A stretch of DNA of 64,000 bases, taken from NCBI RefSeq assembly GCF_019331795.1, contig NZ_JAHPZL010000008.1, forward strand, positions 215,004-279,003. The letters are read 5' to 3'. Position numbers and translations under genes: made by a program. This DNA is from Austwickia sp. TVS 96-490-7B. Lineage in GTDB: Bacteria; Actinomycetota; Actinomycetes; Actinomycetales; Dermatophilaceae. The notes under the pieces are model-generated. The model worked only from the letters and a program-made list of their open reading frames with translations, did no database searches and was not told where the DNA came from. This document shows, one piece after another, positions 16,962 through 25,664 of the stretch. Each line of letters begins with the position of its first letter. Position 1 is the first letter of the stretch.

Positions 16962-17819
16962 TCATGAGCTCGAAACGCCGCTATACATCCATATTCGAGA
17001 AGCAGTTAACGAGCATGCATCTCTATTCTGTGCTGTGCTAAACAAGATATTTTTGCTGTAGTGGCAGCCAGTCCTCTTCTCAACTAATGACCTATGATGG
17101 GCGAGTTCAAGGTTATCGATCGATCCAGATAGATGCAAGGCAATTGTGGCGCGCGCCAGATCAATCGTAGGCATATCAGTAAGATCTAAGCTACTTTTAA
17201 TAGACTCAAGAGAATCTTGATTTAAGTCGACAATTTCTTGAAAATTATGAAGAGGAACCGGATTTGAAAGTATTGCAATGAGAGCGCGCTTCTCTTCGTC
17301 AGTCTTAGCTAATTTTTTTGCCAGCGAGGCCGGGATCTTCATTCCAGATAGGTAATACGCAAGTGAACTCACCTCTGACCAATCCTGAGCGTCCTTAAAA
17401 TTCATATTTTCCCACTTTTTCTTTCGTATCGCAGCGAGGATTTCGCCTTGATCCCTTTCGGTGAGAGAATGCGCCGCACGCAGAGAGACTGCTGCCATCA
17501 TTTTCTGTTGTAAAGTAATTTTCGGATCATCATAGATTCGCCTCAGTGAGCTGACTGTTTTGTTGTTGATGATTTTTATGAAATCTTGTTCGATGAGGAG
17601 TGAAACTTCATAGGTTGCCAAGAGGTTACCTGGCTCGCCATCCCCACTTTCGGGATCCGCGAAGAGGCCTGTCCCGGTATCGATGAGTTGCGATAAATCC
17701 GATACCAGCGAGGGAGGGTAGGGTCTGTCTTTAATAAGGGGACCAGTGCTGCAGCTGGCGGTGAAGATGCTGAGGGCTAAGGCAGAGCAGATCGCGGACT
17801 TATATGTCGCTACCATCAC
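16962..17819 (-). CDS. Putative lipoprotein of unknown function
   Basis: The 285-residue product has a signal peptide ending in TASC at Cys23, a plausible lipobox although Thr at -3 is not ideal. The mature part is mostly helical and Lys/Asp/Leu-rich, with two cysteines near the C-terminus that may pair. Base composition is visibly more AT-rich than in neighbouring genes, suggesting acquisition. It begins only a few bases after the nrtR stop on the same strand, so it may be the last gene of a DUF3097-nrtR transcript. The start may be GTG at 17819 or the adjacent ATG. Confidence 0.65.
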   Translation of the reverse strand: MMVATYKSAICSALALSIFTASCSTGPLIKDRPYPPSLVSDLSQLIDTGTGLFADPESGDGEPGNLLATYEVSLLIEQDFIKIINNKTVSSLRRIYDDPKITLQQKMMAAVSLRAAHSLTERDQGEILAAIRKKKWENMNFKDAQDWSEVSSLAYYLSGMKIPASLAKKLAKTDEEKRALIAILSNPVPLHNFQEIVDLNQDSLESIKSSLDLTDMPTIDLARATIALHLSGSIDNLELAHHRSLVEKRTGCHYSKNILFSTAQNRDACSLTASRIWMYSGVSSS

Positions 17820-17822
17820 AGT

Positions 17823-18764
17823 TCAGCGAGGACGTGATTGGGGGAGTCGTAACCCGGTTGAAGGCCGTTCGGAGAGAACGTCGGCGCGGAACCGCATGAG
17901 TTTCGCGGGGCGTCCGCCGGTGTCAGTAGTGCGTTCGCCAGTTTCTTCGACGAGGTCTTCCTGGGCGACAAGCCGACGGAAGTTTTGTTTGTGGAGGCGG
18001 GTGCCGGTCAGGGCTTCGACGACGTTTTGGAGTTGGCCGAGGGTGAAGGTGGGAGGCATGAGTTCAAAAATAACCGGGCGGTATTGGATTTTGGCGCGGA
18101 GTCGAGCCATGCCGGTGGCGACGATCCGGCGGTGGTCGTGGCGCATCCGAGTCCCGGTGGTGGGCACATGGCCAGGTGTCGCGGCGGGGCGCCCCGAGCC
18201 GTGTGCCCGAGATTCAGCGAGGAGACCTGCTTCCCACAGCAATTCATATCGGTGGAGGCAGTCTTCGGGGCGCCAGGGGCGGCTGGCTTGCCCGAAGGTG
18301 GCGGCGATGCGCTCGGACCGGCTGTGTCGGACAGCGTCACTGGCCCCACAGTCTGCCCACCCGTGGAGTTGCTGGACCAGGTGATGGCTGCGCTGGATGC
18401 CGTTGTCGTCGCGGCGATCCTCCCAGGGGAAGAGGTCATACCAGTTCCGCCACGCGGAGCCGCCGTCGGGAGTGGCGGCGCGGGTGAGTCCGAGATAACT
18501 GACGGAGATCATCCGGGTGTGGCTGCCAGCGCGTTCGCGGTCGGCGAAGGTGTAGAGCTGCTCGACGTACCCGGGGTGCAGTCCCGTTTGGGAGGTGACC
18601 CAGTCGCGGAGTCCGGCTTGCAGAGAACGATGGTCGGCGAGCAGCGGGCCACTGGGCACAGCAGGGATCCCACCGGGAGCGCCGACGGTCAACACCTGTG
18701 GGGAGTCGTCGTTGACAGTCACGACGACGGCGACGACCTCGGTGCTCTGCAGTTCCACGGCCAC
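17823..18764 (-). CDS. nrtR: NrtR-type Nudix-related regulator
   Basis: The 313-residue protein has an N-terminal Nudix-like domain and a C-terminal winged helix: KIQYRPVIFELMPPTFTLGQ, LQNVVEALTGTRLHKQNFRR and GRPAKLMRF, all typical of NrtR. The Nudix box region (about LRDWVTSQTGL) lacks the catalytic glutamates, so it should sense ADP-ribose or a related NAD metabolite without hydrolysing it. NrtR proteins repress NAD biosynthesis genes, and nadABC at 5.9-9.3 kb is the likely target. It follows DUF3097 by seven bases on the same strand. Confidence 0.85.
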   Translation of the reverse strand: MAVELQSTEVVAVVVTVNDDSPQVLTVGAPGGIPAVPSGPLLADHRSLQAGLRDWVTSQTGLHPGYVEQLYTFADRERAGSHTRMISVSYLGLTRAATPDGGSAWRNWYDLFPWEDRRDDNGIQRSHHLVQQLHGWADCGASDAVRHSRSERIAATFGQASRPWRPEDCLHRYELLWEAGLLAESRAHGSGRPAATPGHVPTTGTRMRHDHRRIVATGMARLRAKIQYRPVIFELMPPTFTLGQLQNVVEALTGTRLHKQNFRRLVAQEDLVEETGERTTDTGGRPAKLMRFRADVLSERPSTGLRLPQSRPR

Positions 18765-18771
18765 GTCTGGT

Positions 18772-19671
18772 TCAGCTCCGCATCTGTGCGTCGTCGACGG
18801 TCACGAAATCGATGAGTTCTTCGACCGGCGCGAGAAGCGCCGGTTCCAGATCGGTATACGTATGCACCGTACCCAAGATGCGTTTCCAGCCGTGGGCAAT
18901 ATCGATGTGGTCGTTGTGTGGCCAGCCGAGGTGGGCGAGAATGCCACGTTTCCATTCAATGTCGCGGGGGACGGTGGGCCAGGCGGTCAAACCCAGGCGG
19001 GCGGGGCGCACCGCTTGCCATACGTCGACGTAGGGGTGTCCGAGGACTTTGATGTGCTGCCCGTAACGGGTGCCGTCAATGACCTGGGCGACAATGCGGG
19101 ATTCTTTGCTGCCGGGGATGAGGTGGTCGACGAGGACTCCGAGGCGTCGGGTCGGGTCGGGTCGGAACTCATCGACATAGGCAGGGAGGTGGTCGACGCC
19201 GTCGAGGAGTTCCACGACGACCCCTTCGACCCGCAGGTCGTCGCCCCAGACTTTTTCGACAAGTTCGGCGTCGTGCCGACCTTCCACGAGGAGCCGGGAA
19301 CCCCGGGCGACGCGGGCAGTGGCTCCGGCGACGGCGCGTGATCCGCTGGCGGTGCGGGAGGCAGCCTGACGTGCCTGTTGGAGTGCCGCCCGGGTGTGTG
19401 CGGTGGGCGGGGTGAGGGTGACAGGTCGTCCGTCGAGGTGGAATCCGGGACCCAAGGGGAAGGCGCGGACAACTCCACGACGGTCTTCAAGGTGGACGAC
19501 GTGCATGCCGCCAGCTTTTTCCACGGCAACGACAGCTCCGCACCAGCCGGTGGTGATCTCTTCGACGACCAGGCCGATGGTGGCTTCGTGGGGAGTGGAA
19601 CGTCCGTTGCGCAGGGCACGCCAGTCACCGGCCAGCGGATCGGAGTCGTATCGAGAGATCACACAGGGCAT
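18772..19671 (-). CDS. DUF3097 family protein
   Basis: The 299-residue protein matches the actinobacterial DUF3097 family, which carries a Toprim-like core; the segment RGSRLLVEGRHDAELVEKVW with LLVEGRHD is the Toprim-type acidic motif, and GVLVDHLIPGSKESRI is the second. Function is unknown, and a nucleic-acid role is inferred from the Toprim motif. The family is commonly found between hemW and hrcA. Its start is only seven bases from the CIRCE element of the divergent hrcA operon, so HrcA may affect it. Confidence 0.85.
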   Translation of the reverse strand: MPCVISRYDSDPLAGDWRALRNGRSTPHEATIGLVVEEITTGWCGAVVAVEKAGGMHVVHLEDRRGVVRAFPLGPGFHLDGRPVTLTPPTAHTRAALQQARQAASRTASGSRAVAGATARVARGSRLLVEGRHDAELVEKVWGDDLRVEGVVVELLDGVDHLPAYVDEFRPDPTRRLGVLVDHLIPGSKESRIVAQVIDGTRYGQHIKVLGHPYVDVWQAVRPARLGLTAWPTVPRDIEWKRGILAHLGWPHNDHIDIAHGWKRILGTVHTYTDLEPALLAPVEELIDFVTVDDAQMRS

Positions 19672-19679
19672 CGTAAACT
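19651..19679 (+). promoter_or_regulatory. Candidate hrcA operon promoter
   Basis: TAAACT (19674-19679) is a reasonable -10, with a weak -35 TCGAGA (19651-19656) 17 bases upstream. The CIRCE element begins at the end of this -10, so HrcA binding would cover the transcription start. Confidence 0.45.
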
Positions 19680-19704
19680 GGCACTCGCAAGCTCCGAGTG
19701 CCAG
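19678..19704. promoter_or_regulatory. CIRCE element (HrcA operator)
   Basis: CTGGCACTC and GAGTGCCAG form a perfect 9-9-9 inverted repeat, matching the CIRCE layout (GCACTC-N9-GAGTGC core). It lies 66 bases before hrcA and directly ahead of the divergent DUF3097 gene, giving HrcA autoregulation of the hrcA-dnaJ operon. Confidence 0.93.
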
Positions 19705-19770
19705 CGCGCCGACCGGCCGTCACCGGATGTCGATTGATCGTTGCGTTCACGGAGCGGGGAAGGAGCAGTC

Positions 19771-20826
19771 GTGAGTGAAGAGCGCCGGATGACGGTGCTA
19801 CGCGCCATCGTCCAGGACTACGTCCGTACGTCGGAGCCAGTGGGCAGCAAGGCACTCCTGGAGCGTCACCACCTCGGCGTATCTGCCGCTACCGTCCGTA
19901 ACGACATGGCCGCCCTCGAAGAAGAAGGACTCATCGCCGCACCGCACACCAGCGCAGGCCGGGTCCCCACCGACGCTGGATATCGACTCTTTGTCGACCG
20001 GCTCTCCGAAATCAAACCGCTCTCCCCGGCGGAACGCACCGCCATCAGCGATTTCCTCGCCGGCGCCATCGACCTCGACGACGTCGTCGACCGGACCGTG
20101 CGTCTCCTCGCGTCGTTGACCCATCAGGTCGCCGTCATGCAATACCCGTCGTTAACTCGCAGCCGAGTCCGGCACATCGAGATTCTCCCGGTCGGTGACG
20201 ACAAAGCGATGGTCGTCTTGATCCTCACCACCGGTCGGGTGGAGCAGCGCATCATCGACGCGCATGGCGCCCCACACCCTTTGGATCTGCGCTCACCGAG
20301 CGGCGAAGCTTTGCTCGCCGACCTCCGAAGCCGGTTTAACACCGAGACCGCCGAACGCACCCTCCCCGAAGCCGCTGAACGGTTGGCGGCGCTGCCCGAC
20401 GATCTGCCACCTGAGCACCGAGACCTGGCGCGCGCCATCGTCCAGTCATTGGAGGATGCGTTGGTCGAGGAACGAGAAGAACGAGTAGTGATGGCCGGCA
20501 CGGCCAACCTCGCCCGATTCCCCCTGGACTTCCCGCTGACGATCGGTCCGGTCCTCGAAGCCCTCGAAGAACACGTGGTCCTGCTGAAACTGTTCGGGAC
20601 TCTCGCCTCAGAAAAACCCCCTGCTTCCGGGGTCGCCGTCACCATCGGTCGAGAAAACAACCATCTCGGGCTCGCCGCGACCTCCGTGGTCAGCGCCGGA
20701 TACGGCACCGGAGACGATATGGTCGCCGGTCTGGGTGTTCTCGGCCCCACCCGCATGGACTACCCCACGACCATGGCGTGCGTCCGCAGCGTGGCGACGT
20801 ACGTGAGCAGAATCCTCGCCTCATGA
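19771..20826 (+). CDS. hrcA: HrcA, heat-shock repressor
   Basis: The 351-residue product has the N-terminal winged helix ([20 protein letters not shown], then [20 protein letters not shown]) and the HrcA dimerisation domain ending with [18 protein letters not shown]. It represses class I heat-shock genes at CIRCE elements and is released on heat shock. The GTG start has GGAAGGAG upstream. It is the first gene of hrcA-dnaJ-rsmE-phoH-ybeY-corC-era. Confidence 0.96.
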   Translation: MSEERRMTVLRAIVQDYVRTSEPVGSKALLERHHLGVSAATVRNDMAALEEEGLIAAPHTSAGRVPTDAGYRLFVDRLSEIKPLSPAERTAISDFLAGAIDLDDVVDRTVRLLASLTHQVAVMQYPSLTRSRVRHIEILPVGDDKAMVVLILTTGRVEQRIIDAHGAPHPLDLRSPSGEALLADLRSRFNTETAERTLPEAAERLAALPDDLPPEHRDLARAIVQSLEDALVEEREERVVMAGTANLARFPLDFPLTIGPVLEALEEHVVLLKLFGTLASEKPPASGVAVTIGRENNHLGLAATSVVSAGYGTGDDMVAGLGVLGPTRMDYPTTMACVRSVATYVSRILAS

Positions 20827-20866
20827 CCTACTGCCACGCCGCCCACCTCATCCAGGAAGGCCTTCA

Positions 20867-21991
20867 GTGAACGACTACTACGCCGATCTCGGCGTCGCCC
20901 GGGACGCCAGTCCCGAGGACATCAAACGCGCCTACCGTCGACTGGCTCGCAAACTGCATCCTGATGTGAACCCCGGCGCCGAGGCCGAAGCCGAATTCAA
21001 AAAGGTCAGCCAGGCCTACGACGTCCTCGGCGACGCCGAAAAACGTCGCGCCTACGACATGGGCGCTGACCCCTACGGCGGTGCCTCCGGTGGCTACGGT
21101 CAAGGCTTCAGCTTCAGCGACATCATGGATGCCTTCTTCGGAGGAGCCGCCGGCACTCAACGCGGCCCCCGCTCCCGACGCCAACGCGGCCAGGACGCAC
21201 TCGTCCCCCTAGACGTCGAACTGCGCACCGCAGTATTCGGCGGCGAAGAAGAACTCCACGTCGATACGGCAGTGGTCTGCTCCACCTGCCACGGCGACGG
21301 CACCCAATCAGGGACCAGCCCTCGCCAATGTGACGTCTGTCAGGGCCGCGGCGAAGTACAGCAGGTGCAACGCAGCTTCCTCGGCCAGGTCATGACCAGC
21401 CGCCCCTGCACCGCCTGCCAGGGATACGGCAGCGTCATCACCCACCCCTGCTTTGACTGCTCCGGCCAAGGACGAGTCCGCACCCGCCGTACCCTCACCC
21501 TGCGAGTCCCCGCAGGCGTCGACACCGGCACTCGGATCCAACTCTCCGGGGAAGGTGAAGTCGGCCCAGGAGGCGGCCCCGCCGGTGACCTGTACGTCGA
21601 AGTACGAGTGTCCCCGCACGATGTATTCACCCGCCGAGGCGACGACCTACACTGCCGCACCGAGATCCCCATGACAGCGGCAGCTTTGGGCACCACCGTC
21701 ACACTGGAAACCTTCGACGGCGAACAGCGCATCGACATTCGCCCCGGTTCACAACCGGCCGAAGTGATCACCCTCAAAGCCCAAGGAGTCACCCACCTAC
21801 GCGGCAGCGGACGCGGTGACCTGCTCATCCACCTGGACGTGCGCACCCCCACCAAACTCAACGGCGAACAAGAAGAACTGCTCCGGCAACTCGCCCGACT
21901 CCGCGGCGAAGAAGAACCCGAAGGCCGACTGTCCGCAGTCAAAGAAAGCAGCTTCCTCGGACGGGTCCGCGACGCCTTCCTCGGCAAGTGA
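20867..21991 (+). CDS. dnaJ: DnaJ-type co-chaperone
   Basis: The 374-residue protein has a J domain with HPD at residues 31-33, a short Gly/Phe-rich linker (about 65-85), four CxxCxGxG zinc motifs (CSTCHGDG, CDVCQGRG, CTACQGYG, CFDCSGQG) and a C-terminal substrate-binding domain. It stimulates DnaK ATPase and delivers unfolded proteins. Linkage to hrcA rather than to dnaK-grpE marks it as the DnaJ2-type copy of actinobacteria. It follows hrcA by 40 bases. Confidence 0.96.
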   Translation: MNDYYADLGVARDASPEDIKRAYRRLARKLHPDVNPGAEAEAEFKKVSQAYDVLGDAEKRRAYDMGADPYGGASGGYGQGFSFSDIMDAFFGGAAGTQRGPRSRRQRGQDALVPLDVELRTAVFGGEEELHVDTAVVCSTCHGDGTQSGTSPRQCDVCQGRGEVQQVQRSFLGQVMTSRPCTACQGYGSVITHPCFDCSGQGRVRTRRTLTLRVPAGVDTGTRIQLSGEGEVGPGGGPAGDLYVEVRVSPHDVFTRRGDDLHCRTEIPMTAAALGTTVTLETFDGEQRIDIRPGSQPAEVITLKAQGVTHLRGSGRGDLLIHLDVRTPTKLNGEQEELLRQLARLRGEEEPEGRLSAVKESSFLGRVRDAFLGK

Positions 21992-21998
21992 CCGGTCG

Positions 21999-22772
21999 AT
22001 GACAGCGGCACTGTTCTGGCTCGACCCGGACACCCTCGACGGTGCCAGGGCAGGATCAACCGTGCACCTGACCGGCACCGAAGGGCACCACGCCGTCGCC
22101 GTACGACGGATCCGTGTCGGCGAGACCATCCTGGTAGCAGACGGATCTGGCCTCGTCGCCCACGCCGATGTCACCGACGTCACCCGGGAGGGCCTGAGCG
22201 CCCGCCTGGAGGACATCCACGACGCCACCCCCGCCGCGCCGCGACTGATCCTCGCCCAAGCCCTGGCCAAGAACGACCGTGACGAAGCGGCCGTCGAAAC
22301 CGCCACCGAGCTCGGCGTGGATGAAGTCTTGGCCTGGCAAGCCAGACGCAGCATCGTGGTGTGGCGCGGCGAACGCGGCCGTAAATCCCTGCGGAAATGG
22401 AGCAATATCGCGCTCGCGGCAGCGAAGCAGGCTCGTCGAGCGACGGTTCCGTTGGTGCATGGCCCGGTGGGGACGCAGGAGTTGGTGCAGCGGGTGGCGC
22501 AGGTCGATGCGGCGTACGTGCTGCATGAAGACGCGCCCACCGGTTTAGTCGAGCAGATGTCCTCCTGGGGTGTCGATGGCGCCGCGATACCGGGGCAGGT
22601 GATGCTGGTGGTGGGACCGGAAGGGGGCGTCGCTCCGGAAGAGGTGCTGCTCCTGCAGGAAGCTGGTGCCATCCCGGTGCGATTGGGTGACACGGTGTTG
22701 CGTTCCTCCAGCGCTGGCCCAGCTGGCCTGTCGGTGGTGTTGGCGGCGACGCGATGGCGTGGGCACGCCTAG
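21999..22772 (+). CDS. rsmE: RsmE, 16S rRNA m3U1498 methyltransferase
   Basis: The 257-residue SPOUT-class enzyme has the N-terminal PUA-like segment (GTEGHHAVAVRRIRVGE), ALAKNDRDEAAVETATELGV, the SKQARR-type motif (AAAKQARRATVP), the knot motif VVGPEGGVAPEEV and LGDTVLRSSSAGPA. It methylates U1498 in the 30S subunit. The ATG lies seven bases after the dnaJ stop. The stop TAG is part of TAGACT, which sits ten bases before phoH and could serve as an internal -10. Confidence 0.95.
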   Translation: MTAALFWLDPDTLDGARAGSTVHLTGTEGHHAVAVRRIRVGETILVADGSGLVAHADVTDVTREGLSARLEDIHDATPAAPRLILAQALAKNDRDEAAVETATELGVDEVLAWQARRSIVVWRGERGRKSLRKWSNIALAAAKQARRATVPLVHGPVGTQELVQRVAQVDAAYVLHEDAPTGLVEQMSSWGVDGAAIPGQVMLVVGPEGGVAPEEVLLLQEAGAIPVRLGDTVLRSSSAGPAGLSVVLAATRWRGHA

Positions 22773-22785
22773 ACTGGGGCATCTC

Positions 22786-23880
22786 ATGACTGACCATTTC
22801 TCGGCCCGCGACGACGGGTCTGTTCCCCAGGTCCAGGACGGAACGGATCCGTCCCTGTCCTCTCCTTCCCGAGTGGTCGTGATCCCTCCAGGGTTGCCGA
22901 TGGTGTCCCTGCTCGGCACACACGACCAGTTGTTGACGACGATGGAACGCAACCTGCCGCGCCTGGATATTTTTGTGCGGGGCAATGAAATCCACCTTGA
23001 CGGCCCTGAGGTGGAGGTGGATCTGGCGCAGACCTTGTTGGATGAACTGCTCGTCATCGCCGGATCCGGTCAACCGCTGAACCGAGACGCGGTAGAACGT
23101 TCTATCCGAATGCTGCGTGACCGCGTCCAGGAGCGCCCCGCAGACGTGTTGACCACCAATATCGTGTCTAGTCGGGGCCGCACGATCCGCCCGAAGACCC
23201 TCAACCAAAAAAGATACGTCGATGCCATCGACACCCACACTGTCGTTTTCGGTATCGGTCCGGCCGGGACTGGTAAGACATATCTGGCGATGGCTAAAGC
23301 GGTCGCAGCGTTGCAATCCAAGCAGGTCAATCGCATCATCTTGACTCGTCCAGCGGTGGAGGCGGGGGAGCGGCTGGGCTTCCTTCCGGGAACTCTTAAC
23401 GACAAGATCGACCCGTACCTGCGACCGCTGTACGACGCCCTCCACGACATGATTGACCCGGAGTCGATCCCACGGTTGATGGCGGCCGGCACGATCGAGG
23501 TGGCGCCGTTGGCGTATATGCGCGGCCGCACCCTCAACGATTCGTTCATCATCCTTGACGAGGCGCAAAACACGTCGCCGGAGCAGATGAAGATGTTCCT
23601 GACCCGGCTAGGCTTCGGCTCGCAAATCGTGGTGACCGGGGATATCACCCAAGTGGATCTGCCTGGTGGCACGCAGTCGGGGCTGCGGGTAGTCCGGGAC
23701 ATTCTCGCGGACGTCGATGACATTCATTTTGCCGAGTTGACTCCTCTCGACGTGGTACGTCACCGCCTGGTCGGCGACATCGTGGAGGCCTACGGGCGAT
23801 GGGATGATGCCCGTCGCCCTCGGCGAGAGACCAACCGCACCGGACCGCATAGCCGTACGACAAACAGGGGTACCCGCTGA
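22786..23880 (+). CDS. PhoH-like ATPase
   Basis: The 364-residue protein has an N-terminal domain and a PhoH P-loop core with Walker A GPAGTGKT, Walker B FIILDEAQN, and VTGDITQVDLP. It is the PhoH/YbeZ form that is generally encoded before ybeY and is thought to be an RNA-associated ATPase acting with YbeY in rRNA maturation. Its stop overlaps the ybeY start by one base. Confidence 0.93.
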   Translation: MTDHFSARDDGSVPQVQDGTDPSLSSPSRVVVIPPGLPMVSLLGTHDQLLTTMERNLPRLDIFVRGNEIHLDGPEVEVDLAQTLLDELLVIAGSGQPLNRDAVERSIRMLRDRVQERPADVLTTNIVSSRGRTIRPKTLNQKRYVDAIDTHTVVFGIGPAGTGKTYLAMAKAVAALQSKQVNRIILTRPAVEAGERLGFLPGTLNDKIDPYLRPLYDALHDMIDPESIPRLMAAGTIEVAPLAYMRGRTLNDSFIILDEAQNTSPEQMKMFLTRLGFGSQIVVTGDITQVDLPGGTQSGLRVVRDILADVDDIHFAELTPLDVVRHRLVGDIVEAYGRWDDARRPRRETNRTGPHSRTTNRGTR

Positions 23881-24344
23881 TGAGCATCGACGTTCTCAAC
23901 GAGACCGACCATCGAGTCGATGTCCGGGAACTAGTCGACTTAGCCCGCTATGTCCTGGAGCAGATGCACGTCAACGCCCGCTCGGAGTTGTGCATCACCT
24001 GCGTTGACCCGGAAGCGATGACGCAGCTTCATGTGCAGTGGATGGACCTGCCTGGCCCCACCGACGTGATGAGTTTCCCGATGGACGAGCTACGGCCTGG
24101 TCGAGAGGGAGACATCACCCCAGCCGGGACTCTCGGTGACATCGTGGTGTGCCCGGAGGTGGCCTCCGCGCAAGCGCAGCAGGCAGGCCACACCACCGCT
24201 GAAGAGCTGCTTCTCCTGGTCACCCACGGCATCTTGCATTTGCTGGGGTATGACCATGCCGAACCTGAAGAGGAGAAGGAGATGTTCGAGTTGCAGCGCA
24301 CGCTGCTGCTCACCTATCTCGCCGGCCGTGGTCGACAACACTGA
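23880..24344 (+). CDS. ybeY: YbeY, rRNA maturation endoribonuclease
   Basis: The 154-residue protein has the metal-binding THGILHLLGYDH motif (HxxxHxxGYDH) near the C-terminus and the upstream PGPTDVMSFPMDE motif. YbeY takes part in 16S rRNA 3'-end maturation and ribosome quality control. It is coupled to phoH by overlap and followed 42 bases later by the CorC-type gene, the usual order in bacteria. Confidence 0.95.
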   Translation: MSIDVLNETDHRVDVRELVDLARYVLEQMHVNARSELCITCVDPEAMTQLHVQWMDLPGPTDVMSFPMDELRPGREGDITPAGTLGDIVVCPEVASAQAQQAGHTTAEELLLLVTHGILHLLGYDHAEPEEEKEMFELQRTLLLTYLAGRGRQH

Positions 24345-24386
24345 TCTGCGACCGGTGGCGGCGATGATCCTTCGGACGGTGACGGT

Positions 24387-25664
24387 ATGACCGGCCAGTT
24401 GATCGCCGGGTTCCTGGTGTGTCTGGCGTTGACTTTCCTCTTGGTCCTCGCGGAGTCGGCGGTGGCCCGAGTGAGTCTGCACACCGCTCAGGGCGTTGCC
24501 GAAGAGGGACGACATGGAGCAGACCGATTGGTGCAGGTGCTGACTGACAGCGCCGGTTACCTGTCGACGTTGACATTCGTCCGGATTCTCACTGAGACGA
24601 CTGCGGCAGTCCTAGCGACGTTGGCCATGGATCAGGTCCTCGACGGGGTGTGGACGATCATGCTGACGTCGATTCTGGTGATGAGCGTTGCCTCGTTCGT
24701 GATTGTGGGGGTCAGCCCCCGCACTATCGGTCGGCAACACAGTGTCCCGATTGCCTTGTTCGCTGCCCCGGCTGTGGTGTGGATGCGCAGGGTTCTCGGT
24801 CCGGTGGCGCGACTATTGGTGACCATTGGCAACGCAGTGACCCCAGGGCGTGGCTACCGGGACGGGCCGTTTGCTAACGAAGCGGAGCTACGAGACCTCG
24901 TGGACTTAGCTGGTGCGTCCCAGGTTATCGAAGACGAAGAACGGGAAATGATCCATTCGGTCTTCGAACTGGGCGACACCCTGGTCCGTGAGGTGATGGT
25001 TCCTCGCACCGACATGATCGTCATCGAATCGGACAAGACTTTGCGTCAAGCAACGTCACTGTTCCTCCGTTCAGGTTTCAGCCGGATTCCGGTGATCGGC
25101 CAAGACGCGGACGACCCGGTGGGATTGTTGTATTTCAAAGATGTCGCGCAGCGCACGTACGACGTTCCGGAGTCGATGGCCGACAGCATCACCGAGGTGA
25201 TGCGCCCTGCGACGTACGTTCCGGACAGCAAACCAGTGGATGCGTTGCTGCGGGAGATGCAGCATGACGCGATCCACATGGCGGTGGTCATCGATGAGTA
25301 CGGCGGCACCGCAGGTCTGGTCACCATTGAGGACCTCATTGAAGAGATCGTCGGTGACATCGCCGACGAATATGACCGGCAAAGCGATGAATACGAAGAA
25401 TTACCGGACGGCGGTTATCGGGTCGACGCCACGATGCACATCGATGATTTGGCGACCCTGTTTGACATCACCATTGACGAGGAAGACGTCGACACCGTCG
25501 GGGGCTTGTTGGCCAAGGTCATCGGTCGCGTCCCGATTTTGGGATCACGCGGTGAGGTCGCCGGGTTGGAGCTACTGGCCGAGCGGATGTCCGGTCGACG
25601 GCATCGGATCGCCACAGTGTTGGTCCACCGGATCGCACATCCCGACCAAGAGGAGGAAGAGTGA
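24387..25664 (+). CDS. CNNM/CorC-type CBS membrane protein
   Basis: The 425-residue protein has a DUF21 (CNNM) membrane domain of about four helices (1-180), a paired CBS domain (about 200-325; VREVMVPRTDMIVIESD and EYGGTAGLVTIEDLIEEIVG) and a C-terminal CorC_HlyC domain (335-415). Such proteins are linked to magnesium/cobalt efflux; names such as haemolysin C are historical. It overlaps era by four bases (GTGA). Confidence 0.93.
   Translation: MTGQLIAGFLVCLALTFLLVLAESAVARVSLHTAQGVAEEGRHGADRLVQVLTDSAGYLSTLTFVRILTETTAAVLATLAMDQVLDGVWTIMLTSILVMSVASFVIVGVSPRTIGRQHSVPIALFAAPAVVWMRRVLGPVARLLVTIGNAVTPGRGYRDGPFANEAELRDLVDLAGASQVIEDEEREMIHSVFELGDTLVREVMVPRTDMIVIESDKTLRQATSLFLRSGFSRIPVIGQDADDPVGLLYFKDVAQRTYDVPESMADSITEVMRPATYVPDSKPVDALLREMQHDAIHMAVVIDEYGGTAGLVTIEDLIEEIVGDIADEYDRQSDEYEELPDGGYRVDATMHIDDLATLFDITIDEEDVDTVGGLLAKVIGRVPILGSRGEVAGLELLAERMSGRRHRIATVLVHRIAHPDQEEEE

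Noticed and set aside
22180..23568. 462-codon minus-strand frame across rsmE and phoH
   Set aside because: It runs antisense to two conserved genes, with Arg/Pro/His-rich low-quality sequence.
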